A stretch of DNA of 51,555 bases, taken from NCBI GenBank assembly GCA_030526045.1, contig JAUNDN010000016.1, forward strand, positions 1 to 51,555. Direction: 5' to 3'. Position numbers and translations under genes: made by a program. Positions 25,232 to 35,145 of the stretch are shown here, in pieces. The DNA is from Bacillota bacterium (lineage in GTDB: Bacteria; Bacillota; Clostridia; Lachnospirales; Lachnospiraceae). Under the pieces are notes generated by a model. That model had not been told where the DNA came from. It searched no databases and saw only the letters and a list, made by a program, of their open reading frames with translations. Position 1 is the stretch's first letter. Each line of letters starts with the position of its first letter.

Positions 25232-26536
25232 ATGAAACATTCAGAACAGAACAAAATGCATGTGCTGAAAGAAAAATTCATGACGGTCAGGGACTGGATC
25301 ATGGAGCATAACAAGATTGTAATGCCACTTGTTCTAATCGTTTGCGTGCTCATTACCGTTGTAGCAGCTGTGAATGCCAACCAGAAGGAAGCACTCCAGA
25401 AGGAAGCACAACAGGCGGCGATGGCTGTAGCTTCAGAAGAGACAACTACTTCGATACAGGGACTGGAAACTCCTGTCTTTGAACTGGAAGAGAATGCTCA
25501 TCCCGAAATAAATAATCTCGTCAAAACGTACTATGATGCTCAGGCATCAGGGGATATGGAGACCATTTCTTCTTTAAACACTTATCTGAATGATATAGAA
25601 AAGATACGTGTTCAGGAATTAAGTAAGTACATTGATTCCTATCCGGAAATCAATGTATACACCAAGCCGGGACTTACAGAAAACACTTATGTTGCATATG
25701 TATGCTCCGAGGTTCAGTTTTCTGATGTAGATGTACCCCTTCCGGGTATGCAGACATACTACATTGGCATGAACGGTGACGGAAACTATTTCATCAACGA
25801 CGGAACTTATGATGAATCCATACAGGCATATATTAAGAAGATTACGCTTCAGGATGATGTGGTGGATCTGAATAACAAGATTGTAGTGGAATACAATGAG
25901 CTTCTAGCAGAGGATGAAGAGCTTAGCGAGTTTATTGCCTATCTGAAGGAAAAGATCAATGAGGATGTGGGTGAGATCCTGGCAGAGGTAGAGCAGCCGG
26001 CGCAGGAAGAAAATCCGGCGGATACGGAGAATGCGGATGCTGAAACATCTGCTGACACAGCACAGAATGTAGTCAAGACGGTCCGTACAACCGATGTGGT
26101 AAATATCAGAAAATCTGACAGTGAGGAAGCGGACAAAATCGATAAAGCGCAGATCGGACAGGAATTTACACTGCTTGAAGAACGTGGAAACGGCTGGAGC
26201 AAGATCCAATATAACGGTGGTGAAGCTTTTATCAAGAGCGATTATCTGGAAGTGGTTGACGAGGAGATTATTGAGACAACCGGAACAGAACAGCGCCCGG
26301 AGGAATCTTCAGAGCAGGCAGCTTCTTCTAATGAAAATGCGAATGAGAGCACAAGCGGAACCGTTAAGGTAATTGAAAGTGTAAGAGTACGTAAGAGCGC
26401 CGGAACGGATGGAGAGGTTTTGGGGACTGTTTATGCAGGTACAGAGCTTGACCTGATCATGAAACAGGCAGACGGCTGGACAAAAGTTAAGTATAAAGGA
26501 CAGACTGCATATGTCAAATCTGAGTATGTAGAATAA
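25232..26536 (+). CDS. membrane-anchored protein with two SH3b domains
   Basis: 434 residues. A single membrane helix at about 30-50 (IVMPLVLIVCVLITVVAAV) follows a short cytoplasmic head, so the rest is outside. The middle (about 85-230) resembles an NTF2-like fold with NNLVKTYYDAQASGDMETIS. An acidic linker leads to two bacterial SH3 repeats, starting VNIRKSDSEEADKIDKAQIG and SVRVRKSAGTDGEVLGTVYA, each with the usual GNGWSKIQY / ADGWTKVKY motif. Bacterial SH3b domains commonly bind cell-wall peptides. No catalytic domain was found, so a wall-binding or sensing role is inferred. GAAAGGAAAG ribosome site before the ATG. Confidence 0.85.
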   Translation: MKHSEQNKMHVLKEKFMTVRDWIMEHNKIVMPLVLIVCVLITVVAAVNANQKEALQKEAQQAAMAVASEETTTSIQGLETPVFELEENAHPEINNLVKTYYDAQASGDMETISSLNTYLNDIEKIRVQELSKYIDSYPEINVYTKPGLTENTYVAYVCSEVQFSDVDVPLPGMQTYYIGMNGDGNYFINDGTYDESIQAYIKKITLQDDVVDLNNKIVVEYNELLAEDEELSEFIAYLKEKINEDVGEILAEVEQPAQEENPADTENADAETSADTAQNVVKTVRTTDVVNIRKSDSEEADKIDKAQIGQEFTLLEERGNGWSKIQYNGGEAFIKSDYLEVVDEEIIETTGTEQRPEESSEQAASSNENANESTSGTVKVIESVRVRKSAGTDGEVLGTVYAGTELDLIMKQADGWTKVKYKGQTAYVKSEYVE

Positions 26537-26587
26537 CGGCATTCCTGACAAAGTCAGGGTAATCATTCAGCACAATTATTCAGCACA

Positions 26588-26645
26588 GAAAAGCATTTTA
26601 TTTTGTAAGAATTTGTAGTATACTTACAAGGTAAAATGCTTTTTA
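26588..26645 (+). terminator. terminator after the SH3 gene
   Basis: AAAAGCATTTTA pairs with TAAAATGCTTTT, with an inner GTAAG/CTTAC pair, and runs into TTTTATTT. Confidence 0.75.
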
Positions 26646-26661
26646 TTTGGGAGGGAAAACG

Positions 26662-27663
26662 ATGCTGGGTAAATTTCATATAGGTATTATGGGGACCGGG
26701 AATATAGCAGAGATCATGGCACGGACAATCGACAAAATGAAGGGCGTAAAGGTCTATGCAGTTGCATCAAGAGAGAAAGTAAAGGCAGACGTATTTGCTG
26801 GAAAGCACGGGTGCAAAAAGGCATATGGGTCTTATGAAGAGCTTGTGAAGGATCCCAAGATAGACTTAATTTATATAGCGACACCGCATTCTGAACATTA
26901 TGCCAATGCAAAGCTCTGTATCATGAATGGGAAACCGGTTTTGTGCGAGAAGGCTTTTACCGCCAATGCAAAGCAGGCAGAGGAAATCTTTCAGCTTGCG
27001 GAAGAAAAGGGTGTCTTCATAACAGAGGCAATATGGACACGCTATATGCCTATGCTGACAACCATTAGAGAGGTGCTGGGGAGCGGTGTAATCGGGGAAC
27101 CGAAGACGCTTACCGCGAATCTCGGATACCAGATAGGTGGAGTAGAAAGATTGCAAAATCCGGCTCTCGCAGGTGGCGCTCTTTTGGATGTGGGAGTATA
27201 CACCCTGAATTTCGCCCTGATGCTTTTGGGCAACAGCATAGAAAAGATCCATTCCTGTTGTACTTATACGGAATCGGGAGTAGATGAGCAGAATACCATA
27301 ACGCTTCAGTATATAGATGGAAAGACCGCAGTGCTGAACAGCTCCATGGTTTCAATCAGTGACCGGAAGGGGATTATTTACGGAACAAAGGGCTTTGTGA
27401 TTGTTGAAAATATCAATAATTTCGAAAGTATTTCCGTTTATGATTCTTCCTACAAAAGGGTTGCTTTCTACAAGGCACCAAAGCAGATCTCAGGCTATGA
27501 ATATGAGGTGGAAGCAAGCATGAAGGCAATCCGTTCTCATCAGCTGGAATGCTCGGAAATGCCTCACAGTGAAACCCTTCGCGTGATGCGCATGATGGAC
27601 GGGCTGCGCAAGGAATGGGGGATTGAATATCCATTTGAAAAAGAAACGGAAATACAGGAATAA
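26662..27663 (+). CDS. Gfo/Idh/MocA family oxidoreductase
   Basis: 333 residues. N-terminal Rossmann domain with the nucleotide-binding GIMGTGNIAEIMA; the family Lys is in GKPVLCEKAFTANAKQA, followed by the substrate-side domain with AIWTRYMPML and GGALLDVGVYTLNFA. Family members are NAD(P)-dependent dehydrogenases acting on sugars, inositols or related polyols. The substrate cannot be set from sequence, and no sugar pathway genes are adjacent. ATG 26662 follows GGGAGG; a TTG 15 bases earlier overlaps that site. Confidence 0.9.
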   Translation: MLGKFHIGIMGTGNIAEIMARTIDKMKGVKVYAVASREKVKADVFAGKHGCKKAYGSYEELVKDPKIDLIYIATPHSEHYANAKLCIMNGKPVLCEKAFTANAKQAEEIFQLAEEKGVFITEAIWTRYMPMLTTIREVLGSGVIGEPKTLTANLGYQIGGVERLQNPALAGGALLDVGVYTLNFALMLLGNSIEKIHSCCTYTESGVDEQNTITLQYIDGKTAVLNSSMVSISDRKGIIYGTKGFVIVENINNFESISVYDSSYKRVAFYKAPKQISGYEYEVEASMKAIRSHQLECSEMPHSETLRVMRMMDGLRKEWGIEYPFEKETEIQE

Positions 27664-27685
27664 AAATGAAAAAAAAGGGAATGAT

Positions 27686-27717
27686 AAGACAGGGTAAGAA
27701 ATTTGCCCTGTCTTTTT
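27686..27717 (+). terminator. intrinsic terminator of the oxidoreductase gene
   Basis: AAGACAGGGTAA pairs with TTGCCCTGTCTT (one G-T-type pair) and is followed by a T run. Confidence 0.8.
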
Positions 27718-27746
27718 GTATGTTTTTGTTCAGGAGGGAATGAACC

Positions 27747-28190
27747 ATGAATTGTAAATTGAGAAATGATGATGTAAAGATTTTGCAAGAGGTTCAGCGG
27801 AACACAGGGATGGCGATGAAAGCACTCGACGCGATCAGCCCCAAAATCTATGACGATGATCTTTCCATGCAGGTGGCAAGGGAGACAATGAAATATTCTG
27901 AAATCTATAACGCGGCAACGGATAAGCTTCTTTCGGGAGGGGCTGCATCCTACAGGAGCACGGGCTTTGAGGATGTGATGCTGAAGGGGAGCGTGCGCGC
28001 AAACACCATGCTTAATACCAGTACAAGCCATATCGCCGAGCTGTTGATACAAGGCTCTAACAGAGGGCTGACCAGTATGTGGAAAGCCATTAACCATCAT
28101 GAGAAAGCAGGAGATTCCTCCATGGAGATGGCGAAAGAGTTGATGGACTTCGAGGAGAAGAATATTGAAAGATTAAAGCATTATTTGTAA
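27747..28190 (+). CDS. helical hypothetical protein, possibly ferritin-like/DUF2383-related
   Basis: 147 residues, probably all alpha-helical: the sequence alternates charged and hydrophobic residues in four blocks (about 5-30, 38-62, 78-105, 115-147), e.g. MQVARETMKYSEIYNAATDK and ELMDFEEKNIERLKHYL. Conserved-looking core: NTSTSHIAELLIQGSNRGLT. This layout is like the DUF2383/ferritin-like four-helix bundles, but the usual paired Glu/His metal residues are not clearly seen, so the link is weak. AGGAGG precedes the ATG. Lies alone between the oxidoreductase terminator and the gdhA promoter. Confidence 0.55.
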   Translation: MNCKLRNDDVKILQEVQRNTGMAMKALDAISPKIYDDDLSMQVARETMKYSEIYNAATDKLLSGGAASYRSTGFEDVMLKGSVRANTMLNTSTSHIAELLIQGSNRGLTSMWKAINHHEKAGDSSMEMAKELMDFEEKNIERLKHYL

Positions 28191-29753
<1,563 letters not shown>

Positions 29754-30091
29754 TAGCTGAATTCTAAGATAAAGATGATATGGAGAAGTCCTGGGAATGC
29801 TGTATTCCCGGGGCTTTTCTTTGTGATGCAATGTTTCGTAAGTTGGTGGTGGAATCATAATGGACAGATAAGGCAGTTTGGGAAGTCGGCTAGAAATTTA
29901 ATGACAAGCTACAGACTATTAATAAAAAATATGATAAAATAGCTTAAATAATTGCTTGCTGATTTCAAACGGTTACCACAGTATTCCACACAGGTCATGC
30001 AGTTTTTCCGAGATTTTACCGGAAGCCGAAAAAGCGGTTGCCAAAGGAGACCTTATTTTTGTGTTGCGAGAATAAGACAGGAGGTGTTCTC
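29754..30091. other. intergenic stretch between gdhA and ptsI
   Basis: 338 bases. Contains the gdhA terminator (29784-29822), then AT-rich sequence with a weak promoter-like ATATGATAAAAT (29929-29940), then about 150 bases of leader with short complementary pieces (TTCCG/CCGGAA near 30006-30024). No known riboswitch, T-box or ORF was recognised. Confidence 0.6.
29784..29822 (+). terminator. intrinsic terminator of gdhA
   Basis: AGAAGTCCTGGGAAT pairs with ATTCCCGGGGCTTTTCT (with G-T pairs), then TT. Stable GC-rich stem. Confidence 0.8.
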
Positions 30092-31705
30092 TTGAAGAGA
30101 TATACCGGGAAAAGTGTAGTAGAAGGAATTGCAGTAGGAAGAATCTACTGGTATAAGAAACAAAACTCTAAAGTAGAAAAGACAGAAGTTTTGGATGTAA
30201 ATGCTGAAACAGAACGATTTGAAAGAGCTGTTGAAACTGCAAAAGAGCAGCTTGCAGTAATATATGAGCATGCACGTAGAAATTTGGGTGAAGATCATGC
30301 TATGATTTTTGAAATACATAAGACGATGCTTGAAGATAAGAATTACCTGGATACGGTCAAAAATGTCATAGAAGAAGGCTTCAACGGGGAATATGCTGTC
30401 AGTGTTGCAGAAGAACAATTTACTGAAATGTTTGCTTCGATGGATGACGAATATATGAAAGCAAGAGTGGCGGATATCGGGGATATATCAAAAAGATTGA
30501 TCAATATTCTGGCAGGGATTGGTGAAGATGGCATCCAGACTGAAGAACCTGTGATTGTGGTCGCAGAGGATCTGACACCAAGTGAAACTGTAAAAATGGA
30601 TAAGGATAAGGTCTTAGCATTTGTTACGGTAAAAGGATCTTCCAATTCCCATACAGCGATCCTGGCAAGAAGCATGAATCTTCCTGCTTTGGTAAATACA
30701 CAGATGGAACTGACGGAAGAGATGAATGGAAAAATGGCTGTGGTAGATGGACTTAACGGTGAATTTATGATTGAACCGGAAGAAGATATTCTGGAAGAAA
30801 TGATCACACGCAAAACTCAATGGACTGCAGATTTGACAGGATTAGAACAGCTAAAGGGAAAAGAAAATGTTACACATGACGGCAGAAGGATCAATTTATA
30901 TGCTAATATCGGAGATGTAAATGATGTGGACGCTGCACTTGAAGCGGATGCGGGTGGAATCGGTCTGTTTCGAAGTGAATTTCTATATCTGGGACGAAAT
31001 GATTATCCTTCGGAAGAAGAACAGTTTGAAAGCTATAAGGCAGTGCTGGAAAAGATGAATGGGAAAAAGGTTATCATTAGAACGCTTGACATCGGTGCTG
31101 ACAAAAAAGTCGATTATTTCAAATTGGAGCCGGAGGAAAATCCGGCAATGGGATATAGGGCAATCCGAATCTGCCTGGATCGTCCTGAACTATTTATCAC
31201 TCAGCTGCGTGCCATTTATCGGGCGTCTGCCTACGGAACAGTGGCAATTATGTTTCCAATGATCGTATCAGTTGATGAAATTATTAGGATAAAAGAAATT
31301 GTAGGGCAGGTCAAAGAGCAACTGCTGGCAGAAGGCTTCCGAATGGGTGAAGTGGAACTTGGAATTATGGTGGAAACGCCGGCGGCAGCTGTTATTTCGG
31401 ATCAACTGGCAAAAGAAGTGGATTTTTTCAGTATCGGAACCAATGATTTGACACAATATACTTTGGCGGTTGACAGGCAGAATCAAAAGCTTGAAGGTAC
31501 TTGTGACACACATCACCCGGCAGTGCTTCGTCTGATACAAATGACTGTTGAAAATGGGCATAGAGAAGGAATTTGGGTAGGAATCTGCGGAGAACTGGCA
31601 GCTGACACGGGATTGACACATACTTTTCTTGATATGGGAGTGGATGAACTTAGCGTATCAGCCGTTAATGTTTTGAAGGTACGAAAAGCAATACGTGATA
31701 TTTAG
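30092..31705 (+). CDS. ptsI: phosphoenolpyruvate--protein phosphotransferase (PTS enzyme I)
   Basis: First enzyme of the sugar phosphotransferase system: takes phosphate from PEP and passes it to HPr in the cytoplasm. 537 residues, a little shorter than many (about 570). The phospho-acceptor is H187 in GSSNSHTAILAR; the PEP-binding domain shows GGIGLFRSEFLYL, RTLDIGADKK, GIMVETPAAAVI and the catalytic Cys 499 in GICGELAAD. The start is TTG 30092 with AGGAGG eight bases before; the frame is open upstream but without family sequence. No HPr or EII gene is in the window. Base composition is more AT-rich than the neighbours. Confidence 0.95.
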   Translation: MKRYTGKSVVEGIAVGRIYWYKKQNSKVEKTEVLDVNAETERFERAVETAKEQLAVIYEHARRNLGEDHAMIFEIHKTMLEDKNYLDTVKNVIEEGFNGEYAVSVAEEQFTEMFASMDDEYMKARVADIGDISKRLINILAGIGEDGIQTEEPVIVVAEDLTPSETVKMDKDKVLAFVTVKGSSNSHTAILARSMNLPALVNTQMELTEEMNGKMAVVDGLNGEFMIEPEEDILEEMITRKTQWTADLTGLEQLKGKENVTHDGRRINLYANIGDVNDVDAALEADAGGIGLFRSEFLYLGRNDYPSEEEQFESYKAVLEKMNGKKVIIRTLDIGADKKVDYFKLEPEENPAMGYRAIRICLDRPELFITQLRAIYRASAYGTVAIMFPMIVSVDEIIRIKEIVGQVKEQLLAEGFRMGEVELGIMVETPAAAVISDQLAKEVDFFSIGTNDLTQYTLAVDRQNQKLEGTCDTHHPAVLRLIQMTVENGHREGIWVGICGELAADTGLTHTFLDMGVDELSVSAVNVLKVRKAIRDI

Positions 31706-31722
31706 ATCAGAAGAGAAAACGG

Positions 31723-31791
31723 TTGACAATACAATTTTATTTATATAAGATATTTCATAATATATATCAAATAATATATATTATGAAATAT
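31723..31791 (+). promoter_or_regulatory. promoter with large palindrome before the TetR remnant
   Basis: TTGACA (31723-31728), 17 bases, TAAGAT (31746-31751), overlapping an inverted repeat with 18-base perfect arms (31750-31767 and 31774-31791) and a six-base loop. Position and form fit a TetR-type operator; because T-rich sequence follows (31791-31797), it could instead end ptsI transcription. Confidence 0.6.
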
Positions 31792-31812
31792 TTTTTTGAG
31801 AGGAATAAATAA

Positions 31813-32086
31813 ATGGCTCCAAGAAATAAGTATACGAGAGAAGAAATGGTTGAGGCAGCGGTGCGTGTTGTCCGCAAAAAAGGATTTCCGGGATATGTGG
31901 CTTGTCGTTCATAGTCTGGCAACACTTGTTGTAGCGGGTGGCTGCCCATATTCTGAACAGGAAATGGGGCATATCCTGACAGGCTTTAGTGTCAGTCTTT
32001 GCAAGTCAATAAAAGAGGTTCCGGGTTTTGTAGAAAATAATTATGACCGTGATGCAATATTTCGTGAGTTGGTGGAGAAACGATAA
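31813..32086 (+). pseudogene. TetR-family regulator, internally deleted and frameshifted
   Basis: The ATG at 31813 (ribosome site GAGAGGA) opens the TetR-like N-terminus MAPRNKYTREEMVEAAVRVV followed by RKKG, but the frame then meets TAG near 31912. The C-terminal part of the same family (DMWLVVHSLATLVVAGGCPY onward to VEKR) continues in another frame to 32086. About 110 residues, including most of the helix-turn-helix, are missing between them; the join lies near AAAAAAGGATTTC. The protein cannot bind DNA. The promoter and palindrome upstream remain. Neighbouring genes are also damaged. Confidence 0.8.
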
Positions 32087-32089
32087 TAA

Positions 32090-32791
32090 AAGAAATACAA
32101 GGCCGGCACCAAAAGCTTTCTGGTCGGCTGCGCAGTTATGCTTTTATTTGCAATGGTGCTGGAGCAGTTTGTTCATAGTGTAGTCCTAGGGTCTCCGGCC
32201 GGTATAGTGATACAGGAAAATATTTGGATGTATGCGCTTTATGGATCTGTGATGGCAGGATTGTTTGAGGAGACAGGACGTCTTCTTGCAATGCGCTATG
32301 TACTGAAGAAGGAGCACGGCAATGCCCATAATGCACTTATGTATGGTGCAGGTCATGGTGGGTTTGAGATGTTTGTAATTCTCTCGATTGGAATGATAAA
32401 TAATCTCATCTATTCGGTAATGATCAATCTGGGGCAGACGCAGACACTGCTTGAACCCTTGGATGAGGCCACCAGAGGTACATTACAGACAGCGTTTGAT
32501 GCCCTGGTTCAGACACCATTCTGGCTTTTTGCGTTAAGCCCTGTGGAGCGCCTTGCTGCAATCACCGCACAGATTGGTTTATCTGTGATCGTCTGGTATG
32601 CTGCTGCGGGTAAGAAAATCAAAGGCAATCTTTTTATTCTGGCAATTCTGTTGCATGCTATTTTGGACGGAGTAGCGGTGCTTACAGCTAAAAATGGTGT
32701 GCCCCTGATTGTTGTTGAGGTATTTGTTTGGCTAATAGCAATTGGTATTACACTGATTGCAAGGAACGTTTGGAAAAAGGAAACAGAATAG
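32090..32791 (+). pseudogene. YhfC-family intramembrane protease, N-terminally truncated
   Basis: Family sequence starts abruptly with KKYKAGTKSFLVGCAV directly after two TAA stops, so the first membrane helix of the family is lost. The rest is intact: FEETGRLLAMRYV (candidate Glu pair), GAGHGGFEM, and HAILDGVAVL near the end, on about six hydrophobic helices. The first ATG is at 32138 and has no ribosome site. TetR-type regulator plus YhfC is a pair seen elsewhere; here both halves carry deletions at their facing ends. It could still be made as a 217-residue protein, but activity is doubtful. Confidence 0.65.
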
Positions 32792-32863
32792 AAGGTAAAA
32801 TACAGGTTTTTGGAAGGCTTGAACAGCAATGGTAGTGTTTTCTCCGTTTGCAATGATATGGGT

Positions 32864-32901
32864 AAGTCCCGGAAATGAAAAATTTCTGGGACTTCTTTTT
32901 T
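32864..32901 (+). terminator. intrinsic terminator after the YhfC remnant
   Basis: AAGTCCCGGAAAT pairs with ATTTCTGGGACTT (one G-T pair), followed by CTTTTTTG. Confidence 0.8.
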
Positions 32902-33000
32902 GTTTCATCATGTAACTGAGTACTCTTTTTTTGTAGCTGGGCTATGGAGTGGTTGAAATCAGGCAGGCGATTCGGTAAGATGCGTAAAGGAGGTGGCACA

Positions 33001-33177
33001 ATGAAACTGATTCTTAAGGAAAATCCGGATGTGGAATTGACTGTGACAGTGGAATATCCCGAACGGAATAGTCAGGTATCACGTATTATACAAAAGCTCA
33101 AGGCGCAGGAGCAGTTTTTGATCGGAAGTGAGAACGGAAGAAACTACAGGGTTTTGATGTCGGACATTTTTATATAG
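33001..33177 (+). pseudogene. LytTR-type regulator stub
   Basis: ATG 33001 with AAAGGAGG starts MKLILKENPDVELTVTVEYP, then QFLIGSENGRNYRVLMSDIF, the usual opening of small LytTR DNA-binding regulators. The frame ends at TAG 33175. Adding one T to the T-run near 33168 would restore YIEKV, the expected family continuation, so a one-base loss is likely. After GAAAAAGTA the sequence turns into a different gene (acyl-CoA synthetase), so the DNA-binding domain is gone. Confidence 0.65.
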
Positions 33178-33654
33178 AAAAAGTATGGGATCACCATTCT
33201 GCAGGGATATGGAATGACGGAATGCGCTCCTGTTATCAGTACTAATTTAAGCTGGAATAATAAAGAAGGCTCGGTAGGTAAGCTGATGCCGAACTGCGAG
33301 GCAAAGACAGTGGATGAGGATAGCTTTGTATTCCTCACCGGAAGGAAGAAGAATTTGATCATTACACCTAACGGGGAAAACATTTCCCCCGAAGAGATTG
33401 AAAATAAGCTTTCGGAGAATCGTCTGATCCAGGAGATTCTGATTAGGGACAGCGAGGGTGTGATAGAGGCGGAAATTTTCCCGGATTACGAGTATGCGAA
33501 TAAGAAAAAAATAAAGGATATTCCGGAAGAACTTCAAAAAATGATTGATGCCTATAATCAGAAAGCGCCTTTATATAAGAGAGTCTTCAAGATAAAGATT
33601 CGGGAAACGGAGTTTGAAAAAATACAACCAAAAAAATCAAACGTTATTAAATAA
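33178..33654 (+). pseudogene. C-terminal remnant of an AMP-forming acyl-CoA synthetase
   Basis: From KKYGITILQGYGMTECAP (the A5/A8 region of adenylate-forming enzymes) the frame is open to 33654, with ISTNLSWNNKEGSVGKLMPN and the late motif TGRKKNLIITPNGENISPEE. The N-terminal two thirds, including the P-loop-like AMP site, are absent, and a block of roughly 40 residues is missing between AKTVD and EDSFVFLTG, which removes the hinge region. An internal ATG at 33214 could give 146 residues, but not an active enzyme. Confidence 0.75.
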
Positions 33655-33676
33655 AATAAAGATTTTACGCTATATG

Positions 33677-33720
33677 AAGAATGCCGCAGACATCCGAAAC
33701 GGATAGCCTGCGGCATTCTT
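33677..33720. terminator. bidirectional terminator
   Basis: Exact 13-base arms AAGAATGCCGCAG / CTGCGGCATTCTT between the synthetase remnant and the convergent fprA-type gene. Confidence 0.75.
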
Positions 33721-33763
33721 TCGTGCGCCTTGAGAGGCATGTTCCTTAAGCCGGTAAACAGGA

Positions 33764-34924
33764 TCAATAATCCTTACACAGCTCTGTGGCTAATGCTTCA
33801 AGCTGAGCCAGACTTTCTTTGTTTAATGCAGATTTAATTTGCACTTCATTCTCCGCAAAGGTGAGGTTCTTACAGGACTCCAGCAATGCTTTCATGCTCT
33901 TGGCAGCGGTCGGCGCCCAGCTGCCGTTCTCAATCAGGGCAACGGTTCTGTTCTGGAAATTATGTTCTGTGAGATGACCGATAAACTCTTTCATAAAGGG
34001 AAAAATTCCTGTATTGTAAGTGGTAGTGGCAAGCACCAGCTTACCGTATCGGAAAGCATCCTCCACGCATTCTGCCATATCCTCCCTTGCAAGATCGGCA
34101 ATTGCAACCTTGGGGCAACCCTTTTCCAGCAGCTTTTTCTCCAGAAGCTTCGCAGCTTCCATGGTGTGGCCGTAAACGGACGTATAGGCAATGAAAATAC
34201 CTTCCGTTTCCACCCCGTAGGAAGACCAGATCTGATAAAGATTGAGATAGTAGTTCAGGTTTTCTGAAAGAACGGGTCCATGGAGAGGGCAAATAGTCCG
34301 GATATCCAGAGCGGAAGCCTTCTTTAAGAGATTCTGCACCTGCATTCCGTATTTTCCCACGATGCCGAAATAATAACGGCGAGCTTCGCAGGCCCAATCC
34401 TCTTCTACGTCAAGAGCACCGAATTTTCCGAATGCATCTGCGGAAAAGAGCACCTTATCAAAGCTGTCATAGGTTACCATTACCTCGGGCCAGTGAACCA
34501 TAGGGGCGGAGAGGAAGCTTAAGGTATGTTCGCCCAGGGAAAGAGTGTCACCCTCCTTGACTACGATTCGCCTGTCCGAAAAATCAGTGTCAAAGAATTG
34601 CTTCATCATATTGAACGCCGGAGCGGAGGAAACGATGGTGGCATTGGGGTAGGTCCCGGTAAAAGCAGTGATACCGGCAGAATGATCCGGTTCCATATGC
34701 TGAATGATCAGATAGTCAGGCTGGCGGGAACCTAAGTGCGTTTTCAGGTTGCTTAGCCATTCCTCCGTGAAATGAGTATCCACAGTGTCAAATACAGCAA
34801 TCTTTTCATCCAGAATGAGATAGGAATTGTATGCCATGCCGTTTTCGACTTCATATTGTCCTTCGAACAGATCGATGCTGTGGTCGTTTACACCCACATA
34901 TTTGATAGTATTTGAGATTTCCAT
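33764..34924 (-). CDS. flavodiiron protein (FprA family A-type flavoprotein)
   Basis: 386-residue cytoplasmic enzyme reducing O2 to water or NO to N2O in anaerobes. Metallo-beta-lactamase-like domain with all diiron ligands: H76-x-E78-x-D80-H81, H144 (MVHWPE), D163 (SADAFG) and H215 (CPLHGP). The C-terminal flavodoxin domain starts near 243 with IAYTSVYGHT (FMN phosphate loop) and continues with TTTYNTGIFPFM and ENGSWAP. No rubredoxin domain is fused. ATG on the complement at 34924 with AAAGGAG before it. Alone on this strand, divergent from bioY; protects against oxygen or NO stress. Confidence 0.95.
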   Translation of the reverse strand: MEISNTIKYVGVNDHSIDLFEGQYEVENGMAYNSYLILDEKIAVFDTVDTHFTEEWLSNLKTHLGSRQPDYLIIQHMEPDHSAGITAFTGTYPNATIVSSAPAFNMMKQFFDTDFSDRRIVVKEGDTLSLGEHTLSFLSAPMVHWPEVMVTYDSFDKVLFSADAFGKFGALDVEEDWACEARRYYFGIVGKYGMQVQNLLKKASALDIRTICPLHGPVLSENLNYYLNLYQIWSSYGVETEGIFIAYTSVYGHTMEAAKLLEKKLLEKGCPKVAIADLAREDMAECVEDAFRYGKLVLATTTYNTGIFPFMKEFIGHLTEHNFQNRTVALIENGSWAPTAAKSMKALLESCKNLTFAENEVQIKSALNKESLAQLEALATELCKDY

Positions 34925-35036
34925 AATGAGACTCCTTTCTCTTGTGTATAGCAGTATTGTAGCAGATTGCTTTTCGAATGACCAGTAATCAGGAGAAATT
35001 AATGGGTAATTGATGTGGATATATTACAAAACAATA

Positions 35037-35068
35037 TTGTAAACCATAATTTAAATAAGGGTTGACAA
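35037..35068 (+). promoter_or_regulatory. BirA-type operator overlapping the bioY promoter
   Basis: TTGTAAACC (35037-35045), 14 bases, GGTTGACAA (35060-35068): the two half-sites of the biotin repressor consensus. The right half contains the -35 TTGACA (35062-35067), with a weak TAAATT 17 bases later. Binding of BirA (gene at 36141, with a helix-turn-helix) would block bioY expression when biotin is plentiful. Confidence 0.75.
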
Positions 35069-35145
35069 TTGAAAGCCTTTATGATAAATTTTCATATGGA
35101 AAATTTCTGAAAAATTAATTGATTGTAATCGTGGAGGTAGTGTCA

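Noticed and set aside
29940-30091. ptsI leader as a possible riboswitch or PTS antiterminator target.
   Set aside because: Only short complementary segments; no T-box, cyclic di-GMP, RAT or known aptamer pattern could be traced.
31739-31797. AT-rich repeat before the TetR remnant as an origin or CRISPR-like repeat.
   Set aside because: It is one simple inverted repeat without spacers, DnaA boxes or copies elsewhere in the window.
32040-32140. Two TAA stops in frame between the TetR tail and the YhfC sequence, considered as possible stop readthrough linking the two.
   Set aside because: Both partners are already missing domains, so a fusion product would not be functional; deletion is the simpler reading.
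33160-33185. In-frame TAG between the LytTR stub and the acyl-CoA synthetase tail, considered as recoding (readthrough or selenocysteine/pyrrolysine).
   Set aside because: The stop is TAG, no recoding element is visible, and the family continuation needs a one-base frame change, pointing to gene decay.
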